From: JBBIQH01 sp964475945
Lineage (GTDB): Archaea > Thermoproteota > Nitrososphaeria > Nitrososphaerales > Nitrosocaldaceae
DNA: 46,427 nucleotides
Assembly (NCBI GenBank): GCA_964475945.1
Contig: CAYYYF010000011.1
Span: 1-46,427 of the forward strand
Reading direction: 5' to 3'
In this document: positions 8,511 to 17,691 of the stretch, one piece after another
How the letters are laid out: each line of letters begins with the position of its first letter
How positions within the stretch are numbered: the stretch's first letter is position 1
Notes under the pieces: generated by a model
Seen by the model: only the letters and a program-made list of their open reading frames with translations
Databases searched by the model: none
What the model was told of the DNA's origin: nothing
Program-made: the position numbers and the translations under genes

Positions 8511-9285
8511 CATTGTAGCGCAGATACCTTATCTCTGGGAACCTCTTTACTGTAACCTCAACATCTATTATATATGGGGTAAGATAATCCAGCACATGAT
8601 TAAACTCCTTGAGTATAGGGCTCTTAACCACAGGGTTCTCATTCAATGGATTACCATATGTCAATGGAGATAATGATGGCAATACAATTAAACTTACCCT
8701 TCTATCATTTATCATTATGCTGCCATGTAAGAATGCTTTGAACCTATGCTTTGAGCCTATATCATCCTTTAATACTATGCATGGATGCTCATGCCCCATC
8801 ACCACCCCTTTAATATTGTAATCTTTCATAATGCTATTAAGATCTATGTTAATATGGCCATGTATTAGTAATAGATCATCATAGATAAGATAGGGATCAT
8901 GTAGCCTAACATTAAGTTCATTCAATATGTATATTATATAGTTATCATGGTTACCCCTTACAACCTCTAGATCAGCCTTAGCATCATTTAATAAATATAC
9001 TAGTCTTTTTAATGAATACCATTCATCCCTACTAGGCTTACCAAACTCATGCTTAACATCTCCTAGTATTATAACCTTCTTGCATGCAAACTCCCTTACT
9101 GGCTTTAGTATACACTCTATTATGTGATCTGTTATTGGATATGGTATATGTATGCCTAATCTCTCCCTATGCTCCTCTAACCCTAGATGCGTATCAGCAA
9201 AGAGCAGTGTGCTTCTCTCCTCTAGCAGTATGCAAGGATAAGGGCTTACTATGCTTATCCCTTCCTCTAACCTTATCAGCTCCAA
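8500..9285 (-). CDS. Metallophosphoesterase (COG1407-like)
   Basis: A 261-aa calcineurin-like phosphoesterase. All metal motifs are visible: LLFADTHLG (DxH), IILGDVKHEFG (GDxxH variant), VVRGNHDNY (GNHD), LLIHGHI and VVMGHEHP (GHxH). Archaeal members of this group are often called ICC-like or DNA-repair-associated phosphoesterases; the substrate is unknown. The start is TTG 9285: the TATA-like AAAATATATT on this strand is centred about 26 bp upstream, giving a leaderless TTG mRNA. It shares its promoter region with the divergent ilvE. Confidence 0.85.
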   Translation of the reverse strand: MELIRLEEGISIVSPYPCILLEERSTLLFADTHLGLEEHRERLGIHIPYPITDHIIECILKPVREFACKKVIILGDVKHEFGKPSRDEWYSLKRLVYLLNDAKADLEVVRGNHDNYIIYILNELNVRLHDPYLIYDDLLLIHGHINIDLNSIMKDYNIKGVVMGHEHPCIVLKDDIGSKHRFKAFLHGSIMINDRRVSLIVLPSLSPLTYGNPLNENPVVKSPILKEFNHVLDYLTPYIIDVEVTVKRFPEIRYLRYNAIS

Positions 9286-9304
9286 TGCATATTCAATTAC
9301 TCTT

Positions 9305-9321
9305 GCAATATATTTTTATTA
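9305..9321. promoter_or_regulatory. Overlapping divergent promoters (phosphoesterase / ilvE)
   Basis: A single AT stretch (AATATATTTTTATTATT) lies 20-27 bp from both the TTG of the leftward phosphoesterase and the ATG of the rightward ilvE. With only 49 bp between the starts, the two TATA boxes must overlap, so transcription is likely mutually exclusive. Confidence 0.5.
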
Positions 9322-9334
9322 TTCTTCACTTTGA

Positions 9335-10261
9335 ATGAAAGGTATGATACTACAAGAGTTCCCCTACGTATGGCTTGATGGTAATATGATAGAGTACAAG
9401 GATGCAAAGGTTCCTCTCATGACCCATGCACTGCACTATGGCACAAGTGTGATAGAAGGTGTTAGGGCATACATCTCAGATAGCAACCTTTACGTATTCA
9501 GGCTAGAGGATCATATAAAGAGATTATTCAGATCAGCAAGCATACACTCTATACCATTAAGATTCGGTGTCAAGGATGTGATAGATGGTGTAATTGAACT
9601 GCTAAGGAAGAATAATGTAAGGGAGTCATGCTATATAAGGCCTATAGCATTTGTAGGGATGCATGGCATAGACCTCTATGTTAGAGAGGACTCTCCTACC
9701 CATATAGCAATAATGGTATTCAAGTTCGGCGAATACTTGAACTCAAAGGGGATAAGGTGTATGGTATCGTCATGGCGTAGGATAAACGACTCATCTCTAC
9801 CCCCGTTAGCGAAGGCTGGGGCAAACTACCTTAACTCAGTTATTGCTACACAGGAGTGTAAGAGGAGAGGGTATGATGAGGCTATACTGCTTGATAACAA
9901 TGGATATGTTAGTGAGGCACCAGGGGAGAATGTCTTCATAGTAAGGAATGGCAAGATCTCAACCCCTCCAGTATCCTCCTGTGTCTTAGAGGGTATAACA
10001 AGGGATACTGCTATGACCCTTGCTAGGGATATGGGCTATGAGGTTGTAGAGCGTGCAATACCTAGGAGTGAGTTATATATAGCAGATGAGATATTCCTAA
10101 CTGGAACTGCAGCAGAGATAACTCCAGTTATAAGCATAGATGATCATATGGTAGGGGATGGTAAGGAAGGTATAGTATGCAAGAGTATAAGGGAGATGTA
10201 TGCAAAGGTAGTTAGAGGAATGGTTGAGGCTTATGAGTACTGGGTTATACCTGTATGGTAA
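9335..10261 (+). CDS. ilvE: Branched-chain amino acid aminotransferase
   Basis: Class IV PLP aminotransferase of 308 aa, the usual length. It interconverts Val/Leu/Ile and their 2-oxo acids. Family features are WLDGNMIEYKDAKVPLMTHALHYG near the N-terminus with a Y-G-x-V-x-E-G-x-R motif (YGTSVIEGVR), the PLP Lys in PLAKAGANYLNS, and the C-terminal EIFLTGTAAEITPV segment. It starts at ATG 9335 behind an AT-rich TATA box. The downstream gene follows after 15 nt and may be co-transcribed. Confidence 0.93.
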   Translation: MKGMILQEFPYVWLDGNMIEYKDAKVPLMTHALHYGTSVIEGVRAYISDSNLYVFRLEDHIKRLFRSASIHSIPLRFGVKDVIDGVIELLRKNNVRESCYIRPIAFVGMHGIDLYVREDSPTHIAIMVFKFGEYLNSKGIRCMVSSWRRINDSSLPPLAKAGANYLNSVIATQECKRRGYDEAILLDNNGYVSEAPGENVFIVRNGKISTPPVSSCVLEGITRDTAMTLARDMGYEVVERAIPRSELYIADEIFLTGTAAEITPVISIDDHMVGDGKEGIVCKSIREMYAKVVRGMVEAYEYWVIPVW

Positions 10262-10276
10262 TATAATTGGATTGAT

Positions 10277-11266
10277 ATGGCAAGGGTATGCCTTATAGGC
10301 TGTAGTGACGATGCTGTAAAGTATGCAGATATACTCTATAGACTAAATTCCTTATTCTGCATATATGATGATGATCAAAGCAATGTAGAAGAATTTGCAA
10401 GAAGGTATAACATACAATCATCTTATTGCTATACATCAATACAAGATGTGATGAATGATACTAGCATAGATGGAATAGTTATTACTAAAGATACCAATAT
10501 GCTAGAATTTATGAAGGAGATGGTTAATCATATGAGAAAGGATAATGGTAGAAGAAAGAGCATGCATATACTTGTAAATGACATAGATGATTATAACAAG
10601 TGTAAAGAGATGAATGCTATAATAAATAGCAGTAAGGTTGTTCTAATGCCATGCTACCTAGAATACTTCAATCCAATAATTGAGGGGGTTAAGCATACTA
10701 TAACAACTAAAGGTTATAACCCTATATTATTAGCATTAGAGGGTAGCATAGCATATAGCAATGAGAAGCAGTCTGCTATTAAAACTGTTATGCATGATTA
10801 TATAACCACACTTACCTATCTAATCAAAGAGTTGCCAAGTTATGTATCTAGTGTAAGTATGAGCAAGGATGATAACGAACTTGTTGCATCTTTATTAGTA
10901 TATTCAAGATCCAAGTTAATAGCAGAGATTACAGTAAGAGTGGTTAAAGATAAAAATGAGGGAGAGGGTAGTGATAATGCTAAAGTTATTGAAGGAATGC
11001 AATATAGAAGGCTTAAGATAATATGCACTAATGGCACAGTATTAGATATAAATCCTTTGGAGGAAGAGTCAAAGATGGACTATAATATTGTAAGAAAAGA
11101 GCATATAGATAAATTGTATCTATTGATAAGTAACTTTATTGATGCGATAGACGGTAAGAATAAGTTAAAGGTTACAATGGATGATACATTGTTGGTTGAG
11201 AAGATTAAAGATGCTATAGCATTATCTGCAAGGCTAGGCTCCCCAATATACATTGGAGATAGATAG
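10277..11266 (+). CDS. Divergent Gfo/Idh/MocA-like oxidoreductase
   Basis: A 329-aa protein with an N-terminal Rossmann-like half (ARVCLIGCSDDAVKYAD...) and a C-terminal alpha/beta half, matching the Gfo/Idh/MocA layout. The usual glycine-rich nucleotide loop is degenerate (GCSDDA), and the family's EKP catalytic motif is replaced by NDID at the expected position. Lys/Asp/Ser/Asn-rich low-complexity stretches (KDKNEGEGSDN) are present. It may bind cofactor poorly or be non-catalytic. It sits between ilvE and the Trm112-like gene; the role is unknown. Confidence 0.55.
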   Translation: MARVCLIGCSDDAVKYADILYRLNSLFCIYDDDQSNVEEFARRYNIQSSYCYTSIQDVMNDTSIDGIVITKDTNMLEFMKEMVNHMRKDNGRRKSMHILVNDIDDYNKCKEMNAIINSSKVVLMPCYLEYFNPIIEGVKHTITTKGYNPILLALEGSIAYSNEKQSAIKTVMHDYITTLTYLIKELPSYVSSVSMSKDDNELVASLLVYSRSKLIAEITVRVVKDKNEGEGSDNAKVIEGMQYRRLKIICTNGTVLDINPLEEESKMDYNIVRKEHIDKLYLLISNFIDAIDGKNKLKVTMDDTLLVEKIKDAIALSARLGSPIYIGDR

Positions 11267-11311
11267 TTAGATGAATTTAACATAATATATTAGTTAATAC
11301 ATAGATGGATT

Positions 11312-11560
11312 ATGAAGAGATGGATGCTTAATATAATTGCATGCCCAATAGATAAGAGTTATCCCTTAGAGTTAAGAGAATTCAGATCCAATGATGAAGA
11401 TGTTGTAGAGGGCGTGTTAATATGCTTAAGGTGCAATAGGATCTATCCAATAGTAGAGGGTATACCGTTACTGCTGAAAGAGGAGTTAAGGGATAAGGAG
11501 ATTGAGCAAGTGTTCATGGAACGTTGGAAGGATGAGATTAGTAAGATAATCAGTAATTGA
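11312..11560 (+). CDS. Trm112-like methyltransferase activator
   Basis: An 82-aa Trm112 family protein: N-terminal LNIIACPIDKSYPL, a central Cys pair (CLRC) and the hallmark NRIYPIVEGIPLLL. In archaea Trm112 stabilises and activates several methyltransferases that modify tRNA, rRNA and release factor. It overlaps the 3' end of the convergent MFS gene by 11 nt. Confidence 0.85.
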   Translation: MKRWMLNIIACPIDKSYPLELREFRSNDEDVVEGVLICLRCNRIYPIVEGIPLLLKEELRDKEIEQVFMERWKDEISKIISN

Positions 11561-12956
11561 ATTGATTTGGTTGATTAGCATGATGCTTTATGATCAATGC
11601 TAGTGCAAAAGATGCAAACCCAATCACTACAGATATTAGGAATATTATATTATATGCACTATTAATAGGATAAACGTTTCCATTTCTAGGATCATGTATG
11701 CTGTATATATGCATTATAACACCTGCAACAGCAGGGCCAATGGCTGAACCTACTATTCTAAGCATCTGTGTTATACCTTGAGTTGCAGCAAGATACTCGC
11801 GTGGTACACTGGTTATTAATATATTCATTCCCCCAACGTTCATAAGTGATAACCCTGCTGCTGTTAATGCTAGTATACTAGCCAATGCTAAGGTTGATTC
11901 ATGGTATTGGAGAAGTAGAATAAATGATGATACTGTAATCATGCTCCCTAGTATTAAGGGTTTAATTGATCCAAGCCTTGGTATTATGAAACCTGTTACA
12001 GGACCAACTATAAGTAGGGTAAGAGAGAATGGTAGCTGGATATTAATAAAATCAAACTCATTACCATTCAAGCCATAAGGCATAGGGCTCTTTATGAGTA
12101 TTGGTATAGTCTGGAATATCATGAACATAGATAAACCAACTAGCATTATCATTATGTTTGCTGGCAGGAGAATCTTATTAAGGAATACCTTGCTATCTAT
12201 CAAAGGCTTCTTAGAGTTCTTCTCCCTAATTATAAATAATACAAAGAATAGCAAGAAAAGTATGAACAATGTCAAGTAGGTTGTTTGATAACTATATTCT
12301 GCAAGGTATGTTACTGCTACAAGAAATGTTACTATTGTTAGTGCAAGTAAGATGCTACTCTTTACATCTATTATCTTCCCTCTACTATCTATATCTTTAG
12401 GTTCTTTAATAGTTATGAATCTGTTTATAAGAATTATAAGGGCAATTGTTATAGGCATTATTGATATAAATGTGCTCTTCCAGCCATAGTAATGCACTAT
12501 ACTTGCACCTACAAGCAAGCCAAGTATAGAACCTATAGCAAACATGGAGCTTATGAACCCTTGTCCTATGGATATCTTACTGCTAGGCAGCGTCTCCCTT
12601 ACTATGCTAAATGCTAAAGGGAACATAGCAATACCTAAACCTTGTATGCTCCTTGCAATCAACAACATGTATATGCTGCTAGATACAAAACCTATGACTA
12701 ACCCAATAAGGTATATACACATTATTACAATAAGCACATGCTTCTTACCATAGATATCTGCTATCCTTCCTATTATTGGAGCCATAACAGCCCCAACTAT
12801 AAGGTATATTGTAAGTATCCATGCTGAGATATTGTATGTTAGCCTAAACTCTTGTATGATATCTGGTATTGCTGGTACCAGCATGGTCTCAGCGAACATA
12901 ACCATAGTAGCAAGGGAGCTGAGAAGTATTATTATCCTCCATACATGGTTAATCAT
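11550..12956 (-). CDS. MFS transporter, DHA2-like drug/metabolite exporter
   Basis: A 468-aa polytopic protein with about 14 hydrophobic helices, the length and number of the DHA2 drug:H+ antiporter group. The N-terminal half carries motif A (GRIADIYGKKH) between TM2 and TM3 and a motif C-like stretch (GSILGLLVGASIVHYYGW) in TM5. The substrate is unknown. The TATA-like element upstream (TTATATTTATATATT on this strand) is centred about 29 bp before ATG 12956, consistent with a leaderless mRNA. Confidence 0.88.
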   Translation of the reverse strand: MINHVWRIIILLSSLATMVMFAETMLVPAIPDIIQEFRLTYNISAWILTIYLIVGAVMAPIIGRIADIYGKKHVLIVIMCIYLIGLVIGFVSSSIYMLLIARSIQGLGIAMFPLAFSIVRETLPSSKISIGQGFISSMFAIGSILGLLVGASIVHYYGWKSTFISIMPITIALIILINRFITIKEPKDIDSRGKIIDVKSSILLALTIVTFLVAVTYLAEYSYQTTYLTLFILFLLFFVLFIIREKNSKKPLIDSKVFLNKILLPANIMIMLVGLSMFMIFQTIPILIKSPMPYGLNGNEFDFINIQLPFSLTLLIVGPVTGFIIPRLGSIKPLILGSMITVSSFILLLQYHESTLALASILALTAAGLSLMNVGGMNILITSVPREYLAATQGITQMLRIVGSAIGPAVAGVIMHIYSIHDPRNGNVYPINSAYNIIFLISVVIGFASFALALIIKHHANQPNQFNY

Positions 12957-13005
12957 CAGTAATTTAGATAAATTTTCATAATATATAAATATAACCTTCT
13001 ATTTC

Positions 13006-13653
13006 CTAACGCTTAAAGAGTCTCTCGAGGAGTTCTTTTGTATATACATACTTATTACTCTCCTTAATAATACTTGCCATAGTATAAAGATCATCCGCCT
13101 CATCTATATCATACATCAACCCTTTGCATAATAGTATCTTTACCCTTACACCCTTCTCCATAGCCTCTTTTACATGCAGTGTATAACTATCCTCATCATA
13201 ATGCGTGTTTATAATAAAGGGGTTCCTCCTTAGAAGTGCATTAGTGCCATCAAATCTATGTGAAGGTGTTATCACTACACATTCTCTGCTATAAAGAGCA
13301 GAGTTGTAAAGCATTGCTACATCAAGGTTGCTTATCAATGGTATATCATGAGGCAATACCACACTTGCATCATAACCCTTCACATAATCATTGGCAATGG
13401 ATACGGCATGATTAACCCCTTTATCCTTATCTTGTATAACTACTGCTTTATAACTATATGCTATCTCTTTAACGGTATCATCAGATGTTATAACAAATAC
13501 ACTGCTTACATACTTCGAGTATGAGAGTGTAGAGAGGAGATCCTTTAGCATAGCAACTGATAACATTACCCTCTCTTCATTGCTGAGCACTTCAGCAAGT
13601 CTACTCTTACTCTTATCAAGCCTCTTAACAGGTATTATTGCACATAGCCTCAT
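13006..13653 (-). CDS. cofC: 2-phospho-L-lactate guanylyltransferase (CofC-like)
   Basis: Nucleotidyltransferase that activates 2-phospho-L-lactate (or a related phospho-acid) for F420 synthesis. Recognised by MRLCAIIPVKRLDKSKSRLAEVL (GT-A nucleotide-binding loop with K and R residues), VVLPHDIPLIS (metal-binding D) and FDGTNALLRR. The start is ATG 13653, giving 215 aa and the conventional N-terminus; a GTG at 13677 would overlap cofD. It follows cofD with a 16-nt gap in the same operon and supplies its substrate. Confidence 0.88.
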   Translation of the reverse strand: MRLCAIIPVKRLDKSKSRLAEVLSNEERVMLSVAMLKDLLSTLSYSKYVSSVFVITSDDTVKEIAYSYKAVVIQDKDKGVNHAVSIANDYVKGYDASVVLPHDIPLISNLDVAMLYNSALYSRECVVITPSHRFDGTNALLRRNPFIINTHYDEDSYTLHVKEAMEKGVRVKILLCKGLMYDIDEADDLYTMASIIKESNKYVYTKELLERLFKR

Positions 13654-13669
13654 GTTAGCATCAATGCTA

Positions 13670-14581
13670 TTATACACTTAATAGAAACCTTGCTAACCTA
13701 AGTTCAGATTCCTCATCATGCATAAGTATATCGGTTACATGAACCTTTATGCCTAGTGCTTCAATAGCATCCTTATACTTTACATCTTCTTTATCTATAA
13801 CTAGTGCAGATATAATATCATTATACATCTTTGCTATTGAGAATACATTAACATCGTAACCTAATGCACGTATATACTTACTTGCAGGTCCACTTACTGG
13901 ACTACCTCCTACTATTGGACTTACTGCTATACACTTGCTCCTATTTGCATTTAATACCTTCCTTATACCTTGTATGGCAAGTATTGCCCCTATGCTACTA
14001 ACAGGATTTGCTGGTGCAATTATAACCTTATCGCTAGAGTTTATAGCCTTCAAGGCTTCATAACATGCTTTAGCATCTCCCTTGTATACTATACCCTTTA
14101 CATCAGGCAAGGCTTTATACTTTACCCAGAACTCTTGCAGATGCATTTCTCCTTGCTCAGTTAAGATCCTAGTCTCAAGTGTATCGTTACTTGCAGGTAT
14201 CACATCTGCATATATACCTAGTTTATAGCATATATGTTTAGTTACCTCTCTGAGGCTCTTACCTTCCCTTAGCATCCTACTCCTTACAATATGTAATGCT
14301 AGATCCTTATCCCCAAGAGCAAACCAATTATCCTCTCCAAGGAGTCTTAGCTGTTCTAGGCAATTGAATGTATCACCATTAACCCCCCATCCTTTGCTTG
14401 TATCAAGCATGTTAGCAAGACCATACACTACAGTATCTACATCTGGACATATATAAAGCCCGTGAAGCCATATATTATCCCCTACGTTGCATACTATGCT
14501 TATATCTCTAGTTAACTTGTATAATGCCCTAACCAATTTAATAGAACCTGTGCCACCAGCAAGTACTGTTATCTTGCTCAT
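13670..14581 (-). CDS. cofD: 2-phospho-L-lactate transferase CofD
   Basis: Transfers the phospholactyl (or equivalent) moiety to Fo in coenzyme F420 biosynthesis. The N-terminal ITVLAGGTGSIKLVRAL is the diagnostic GGTG loop; CNVGDNIWLHGLYICPDVDTVVY and GWGVNGDTFNCL are the family's next blocks, and IIAPANPVSSIGAIL and SPIVGGSPVSGPA complete it. The 303-aa length is normal. It is the first gene of a cofD-cofC operon. Confidence 0.95.
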   Translation of the reverse strand: MSKITVLAGGTGSIKLVRALYKLTRDISIVCNVGDNIWLHGLYICPDVDTVVYGLANMLDTSKGWGVNGDTFNCLEQLRLLGEDNWFALGDKDLALHIVRSRMLREGKSLREVTKHICYKLGIYADVIPASNDTLETRILTEQGEMHLQEFWVKYKALPDVKGIVYKGDAKACYEALKAINSSDKVIIAPANPVSSIGAILAIQGIRKVLNANRSKCIAVSPIVGGSPVSGPASKYIRALGYDVNVFSIAKMYNDIISALVIDKEDVKYKDAIEALGIKVHVTDILMHDEESELRLARFLLSV

Positions 14582-14685
14582 AGAGAAGCAATCTTAAAGA
14601 TCATTTATAATCTTATTCTTTTATTAAGAAGAATTGAGAAAAGTAAAGTGTTTATGTAAATATACTAGAAAGCAAAAATTGAAAA

Positions 14686-14700
14686 AGTTTATAAAAAGAT
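14686..14700 (+). promoter_or_regulatory. Strong BRE/TATA promoter
   Basis: GAAAAAGTTTATAAAAAG just before 14700 is a near-ideal archaeal BRE plus TATA, centred about 26 bp before ATG 14719. This predicts abundant leaderless mRNA of the secreted protein. Confidence 0.65.
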
Positions 14701-14718
14701 GCTTAGTAATAAGCTACA

Positions 14719-15786
14719 ATGTATAAACGTCAAATATTAGCAGTAACGGTATCTGTAGTATTAACATTATCAGTATTACCATTAGTAAGTGCAGCACAGA
14801 TAAGAAGTGCTGAAGTATTCGCCAAGGATAACTTTGCTGGTGTTGAGTTCCTTGCTCAAAGGGTAACTACCATAGACTACTCTAATGGTGGTAGAATAAA
14901 GGATATACTAAGCAATGTCAATGAGAGATATGTGTTCAAGGCAAATGATAGCACACCAGGCATAGATTTACTTAAGCAGAAGATAAATGAGAACCTTGCT
15001 GCAATAAAATCTCCAGCAAAGGTAACAGAGATAAAAGAATTAACATATACTGTAGGATTACATGATGATAGAGGTGTTAAGGCTGTATTAGAGCAGAGCA
15101 TAAATCTAAAGGTAAGGATAGAGAATCTAGTAATGCAAGAAGCAGTTTATCAGCAACCAGCAATTATAGATCTTAACTGGAGAGGCTTTAAGGTTAATGG
15201 TGATGTGCCTATAACGTTCACAACGGATGGAGAGCAAATGATCATGGATATAAACAGTATAAAGGGCTATCTTGATGCTAGATTTCCTGAGGTTGCTAGC
15301 ATATTAAGCAAGGATAGCAATATTGCAAATATACTTAATGATCCATTGATAAACTTTGAGAGGATTAAAGAGTTGCCCATAACACAATGGCATAAGCTGA
15401 CTAATGCATTACAGAGTATGGCGGAGGCAGAGAAATGGGGTGTTAAGGAACCAGCACCTGCAGTAACAGTGGTTAGTGCTGGAGAGAGTAGTATTAGGGA
15501 GGGTGCTCATAAAGAGAAAGTGTTAACAGCAAGTGCAACAATAGATGGTAGTACCTACAATATAGAGGCTGTAGATCCACCGATAAGTGCAACGCTTGAT
15601 ATATACTACTGGGCAGAGCTTATAACAGATAGCCATGGTGATGCTGCTAAAGTATATCTACAAGAACCTCAGGGTCAGTTACAGCAGTCATCAACTGGTA
15701 ACTTCCCATTGATGGTATTGCTAGCATTTGCTGGTATGATGGGTGCAATAGCAGGCTTTGTAATATGGCGAGCAAATAAGAAGTAA
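14719..15786 (+). CDS. Secreted, C-terminally membrane-anchored protein
   Basis: A 355-aa protein with a classic Sec signal (MYKRQ, then LAVTVSVVLTLSVLPLVSA, cleavage near AAQ) and one C-terminal TM helix (FPLMVLLAFAGMMGAIAGFVIW) ending in RANKK. The roughly 290-residue outside domain is predicted mixed alpha/beta; I recognise no catalytic motif. It is likely a cell-surface protein, highly expressed given its promoter. It is monocistronic: downstream lies a separate promoter for the ribosomal operon. Confidence 0.75.
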   Translation: MYKRQILAVTVSVVLTLSVLPLVSAAQIRSAEVFAKDNFAGVEFLAQRVTTIDYSNGGRIKDILSNVNERYVFKANDSTPGIDLLKQKINENLAAIKSPAKVTEIKELTYTVGLHDDRGVKAVLEQSINLKVRIENLVMQEAVYQQPAIIDLNWRGFKVNGDVPITFTTDGEQMIMDINSIKGYLDARFPEVASILSKDSNIANILNDPLINFERIKELPITQWHKLTNALQSMAEAEKWGVKEPAPAVTVVSAGESSIREGAHKEKVLTASATIDGSTYNIEAVDPPISATLDIYYWAELITDSHGDAAKVYLQEPQGQLQQSSTGNFPLMVLLAFAGMMGAIAGFVIWRANKK

Positions 15787-15884
15787 GATAAATGATGAGT
15801 AGAAGGTAGAGTAATTATATTACTTATTTGTAGATATTTATTTTATTAAATTTTTAATTATTTCTTGCTTAAAGGATATCTACG

Positions 15885-15898
15885 TTAGGTTTAATAAG
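15885..15898 (+). promoter_or_regulatory. Promoter of the ribosomal protein operon
   Basis: TTTAATAAGG is centred about 27 bp before ATG 15921, the expected position for a leaderless TATA box. It shows that this ribosomal cluster starts at uS19 rather than being an internal part of a longer upstream operon. Confidence 0.5.
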
Positions 15899-15920
15899 GT
15901 ATGTATATATTCATGCAGAT

Positions 15921-16313
15921 ATGGTAAAGGAGTTCAAGTATAGGGGTAAGACACTACAAGAGTTGCAGAATATGAATATAGAAGAGTTGATAGACCTCCT
16001 ACCCTCAAGGATAAGAAGAAGTCTAAGGAGAGGCTTAGGTGAAGAGAGGCTAAAGTTATTTAGGGATATAAAATCTGTATTAAATACTAAATCTAAACCT
16101 ATAAAGACACATCTACGTGATATGCCTATTCTTCCAATAATGGTTGGTTTAACTATACACGTTAACAATGGTAAGGAGTTTGTACCTGTGGAGATAAAGC
16201 CAGAGATGATAGGCCATTATCTAGGAGAGTATGCTATACCTAATAAACCAGTTAAGCATGGCACGCCTGGTATAGGGGCATCTAAATCAAGCCTCTATGT
16301 GCCATTGAAGTAG
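15921..16313 (+). CDS. rpsS: Ribosomal protein uS19
   Basis: Head protein of the 30S subunit. The 130-aa archaeal form has the conserved KTHLRDMPILPIMVG and VPVEIKPEMIGHYLGEYA blocks and the C-terminal GIGASKSSLYVPLK. It is the first gene of the cluster here; in most archaea uL2 and uL3/uL4/uL23 precede it, but they are absent in this window. Confidence 0.96.
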   Translation: MVKEFKYRGKTLQELQNMNIEELIDLLPSRIRRSLRRGLGEERLKLFRDIKSVLNTKSKPIKTHLRDMPILPIMVGLTIHVNNGKEFVPVEIKPEMIGHYLGEYAIPNKPVKHGTPGIGASKSSLYVPLK

Positions 16314-16327
16314 TGTAGGGTGATAAG

Positions 16328-16792
16328 ATGCCAGAGTTTGGTTACTCATTCAATAAATACGATAAGAGTAAGCATGTTAGAGCAAGTATAAGGGAGGTCG
16401 ATATCTCGCATAAACATGCTATAGAGATATGTAGAGCTATAAAAGGAATGAGGCTAGAGGATGCTAAAGAGTACCTTGAGAGGGTTATAGCAAAGGAGCA
16501 ACCAGTGCCATTCAGAAGTTACCATACAAAGGTAGGGCATAGATCAGAGTTAAAGGGTATCTATCCTGCAGGCAGGTATCCTGTTAAGGCAGCAGGTGAG
16601 ATACTTAAATTACTAAACAATCTAGAGGCTAACAGTGAGTATAAAGGTATGGATCTTGATAGAGTAGTTATAGTGCATGCAAATGCCTACCCTGGTGTAA
16701 AGATTAAGAAGTTCCAACCTAGGGCATTTGGTAGAAGTAGTGCAAGGTTCAACGTATTAACACATGTAGAGGTAGTAGGGAGTGAGAAGTGA
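16328..16792 (+). CDS. rplV: Ribosomal protein uL22
   Basis: A 154-aa large-subunit protein lining the exit tunnel. It shows the archaeal N-terminus (FGYSFNKYDKSKHVRAS), GRYPVKAAGEILKLLNNLEAN and the beta-hairpin tip area with the C-terminal PRAFGRSSARFNVLTHVEV. Its TGA stop overlaps the ATG of uS3 (TGATG), implying coupled translation. Confidence 0.96.
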   Translation: MPEFGYSFNKYDKSKHVRASIREVDISHKHAIEICRAIKGMRLEDAKEYLERVIAKEQPVPFRSYHTKVGHRSELKGIYPAGRYPVKAAGEILKLLNNLEANSEYKGMDLDRVVIVHANAYPGVKIKKFQPRAFGRSSARFNVLTHVEVVGSEK

Positions 16793-17448
16793 TGAGTAAA
16801 GATAAAGTAAGGAGGCAGAATACATCTGCAACAAGGGCTATAATGAGCAACTTCTTCAGGAATGCTGAGCTTGATGAGTTCTTAGAAAGGGAGCTCTCAC
16901 ATGCTGGATATGGTGGTGCTGAGATACAGAAGACCCCCTTAGGTACAAGGGTAACTGTATACGTTACAAGACCAGGATTGGTCATAGGTAGGAGGGGATT
17001 TGGTATAAAAGAGTTAACTGAGAAACTAGAGAAAGAGTTTGGTTTAGATAACCCTCAGGTATCAGTGCTAGAGATAGAGGTCCCTGAGTTAAACCCAAGG
17101 ATAATAGCAAATAGGGTTGCACAGATGATAGTTAAAGGTACAGCATTTAGAAGGGCAGCATTATGGGCATTAAACACTATAATGAATGCTGGTGCAATGG
17201 GTGCAGAGGTTGTAATATCTGGCAAGTTAAAGAGTGAAAGAGCCTCGTTTGAGAAGTATACTGCTGGAGTATTACCAAAGAGTGGAGATCCTGCTGAGAA
17301 GGCAGTTAAAGAGGCTGTCACACATGTCCTTCTTAAGATGGGTCTCTATGGTATAAAGATAAAGATAGCGTATAAGGATGCTTTACCCTCTGAGTTTGAT
17401 ATGAGGGAGAGTGATGTGATATTGAATAATGTAAATGCTAATACATAA
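16792..17448 (+). CDS. rpsC: Ribosomal protein uS3
   Basis: A 30S mRNA-entry protein with a KH domain (VIGRRGFGIKELTEKLEKEF) and the C-terminal half with a GAMGAEVVISGKLKSERA motif. 218 aa from ATG 16792; the upstream GTG 16789 is less likely because ATG overlaps the uL22 stop. Confidence 0.96.
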   Translation: MSKDKVRRQNTSATRAIMSNFFRNAELDEFLERELSHAGYGGAEIQKTPLGTRVTVYVTRPGLVIGRRGFGIKELTEKLEKEFGLDNPQVSVLEIEVPELNPRIIANRVAQMIVKGTAFRRAALWALNTIMNAGAMGAEVVISGKLKSERASFEKYTAGVLPKSGDPAEKAVKEAVTHVLLKMGLYGIKIKIAYKDALPSEFDMRESDVILNNVNANT

Positions 17449-17462
17449 AGTAGGTGAGCATC

Positions 17463-17669
17463 ATGCCACGGCTTAAGATAAAGGATTTAAGGGCAATGAA
17501 TGATGATGAGTTAATTGCAAGACTATCTGAGTTAAGAGCAGAGCTTGCTCATGCACAGGTTGAGAGATCAAAGGGTACAATAAAGAAGGAGAGCGGTAAG
17601 ATGAAGTACATAAGGAGGGATATAGCAAGGATTCTTACAATACTTAATGAGAGGAGGGTTAAGGAATGA
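17463..17669 (+). CDS. rpmC: Ribosomal protein uL29
   Basis: A small alpha-helical hairpin protein (68 aa) near the exit tunnel, recognised by LKIKDLRAMNDDELIARLSELRAEL and KYIRRDIARILTILNER. The start ATG 17463 has AGGTGA 5 nt upstream; a GTG at 17454 is in frame but lies inside that ribosome-binding site. Confidence 0.94.
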   Translation: MPRLKIKDLRAMNDDELIARLSELRAELAHAQVERSKGTIKKESGKMKYIRRDIARILTILNERRVKE

Positions 17670-17691
17670 GTTATAAAATAGAATAAGGTGA

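Noticed and set aside
12969..12980. Half-palindrome TTTTCATAAT upstream of the MFS gene
   Set aside because: Only one half matches the 24-bp palindrome; likely chance in AT-rich sequence.
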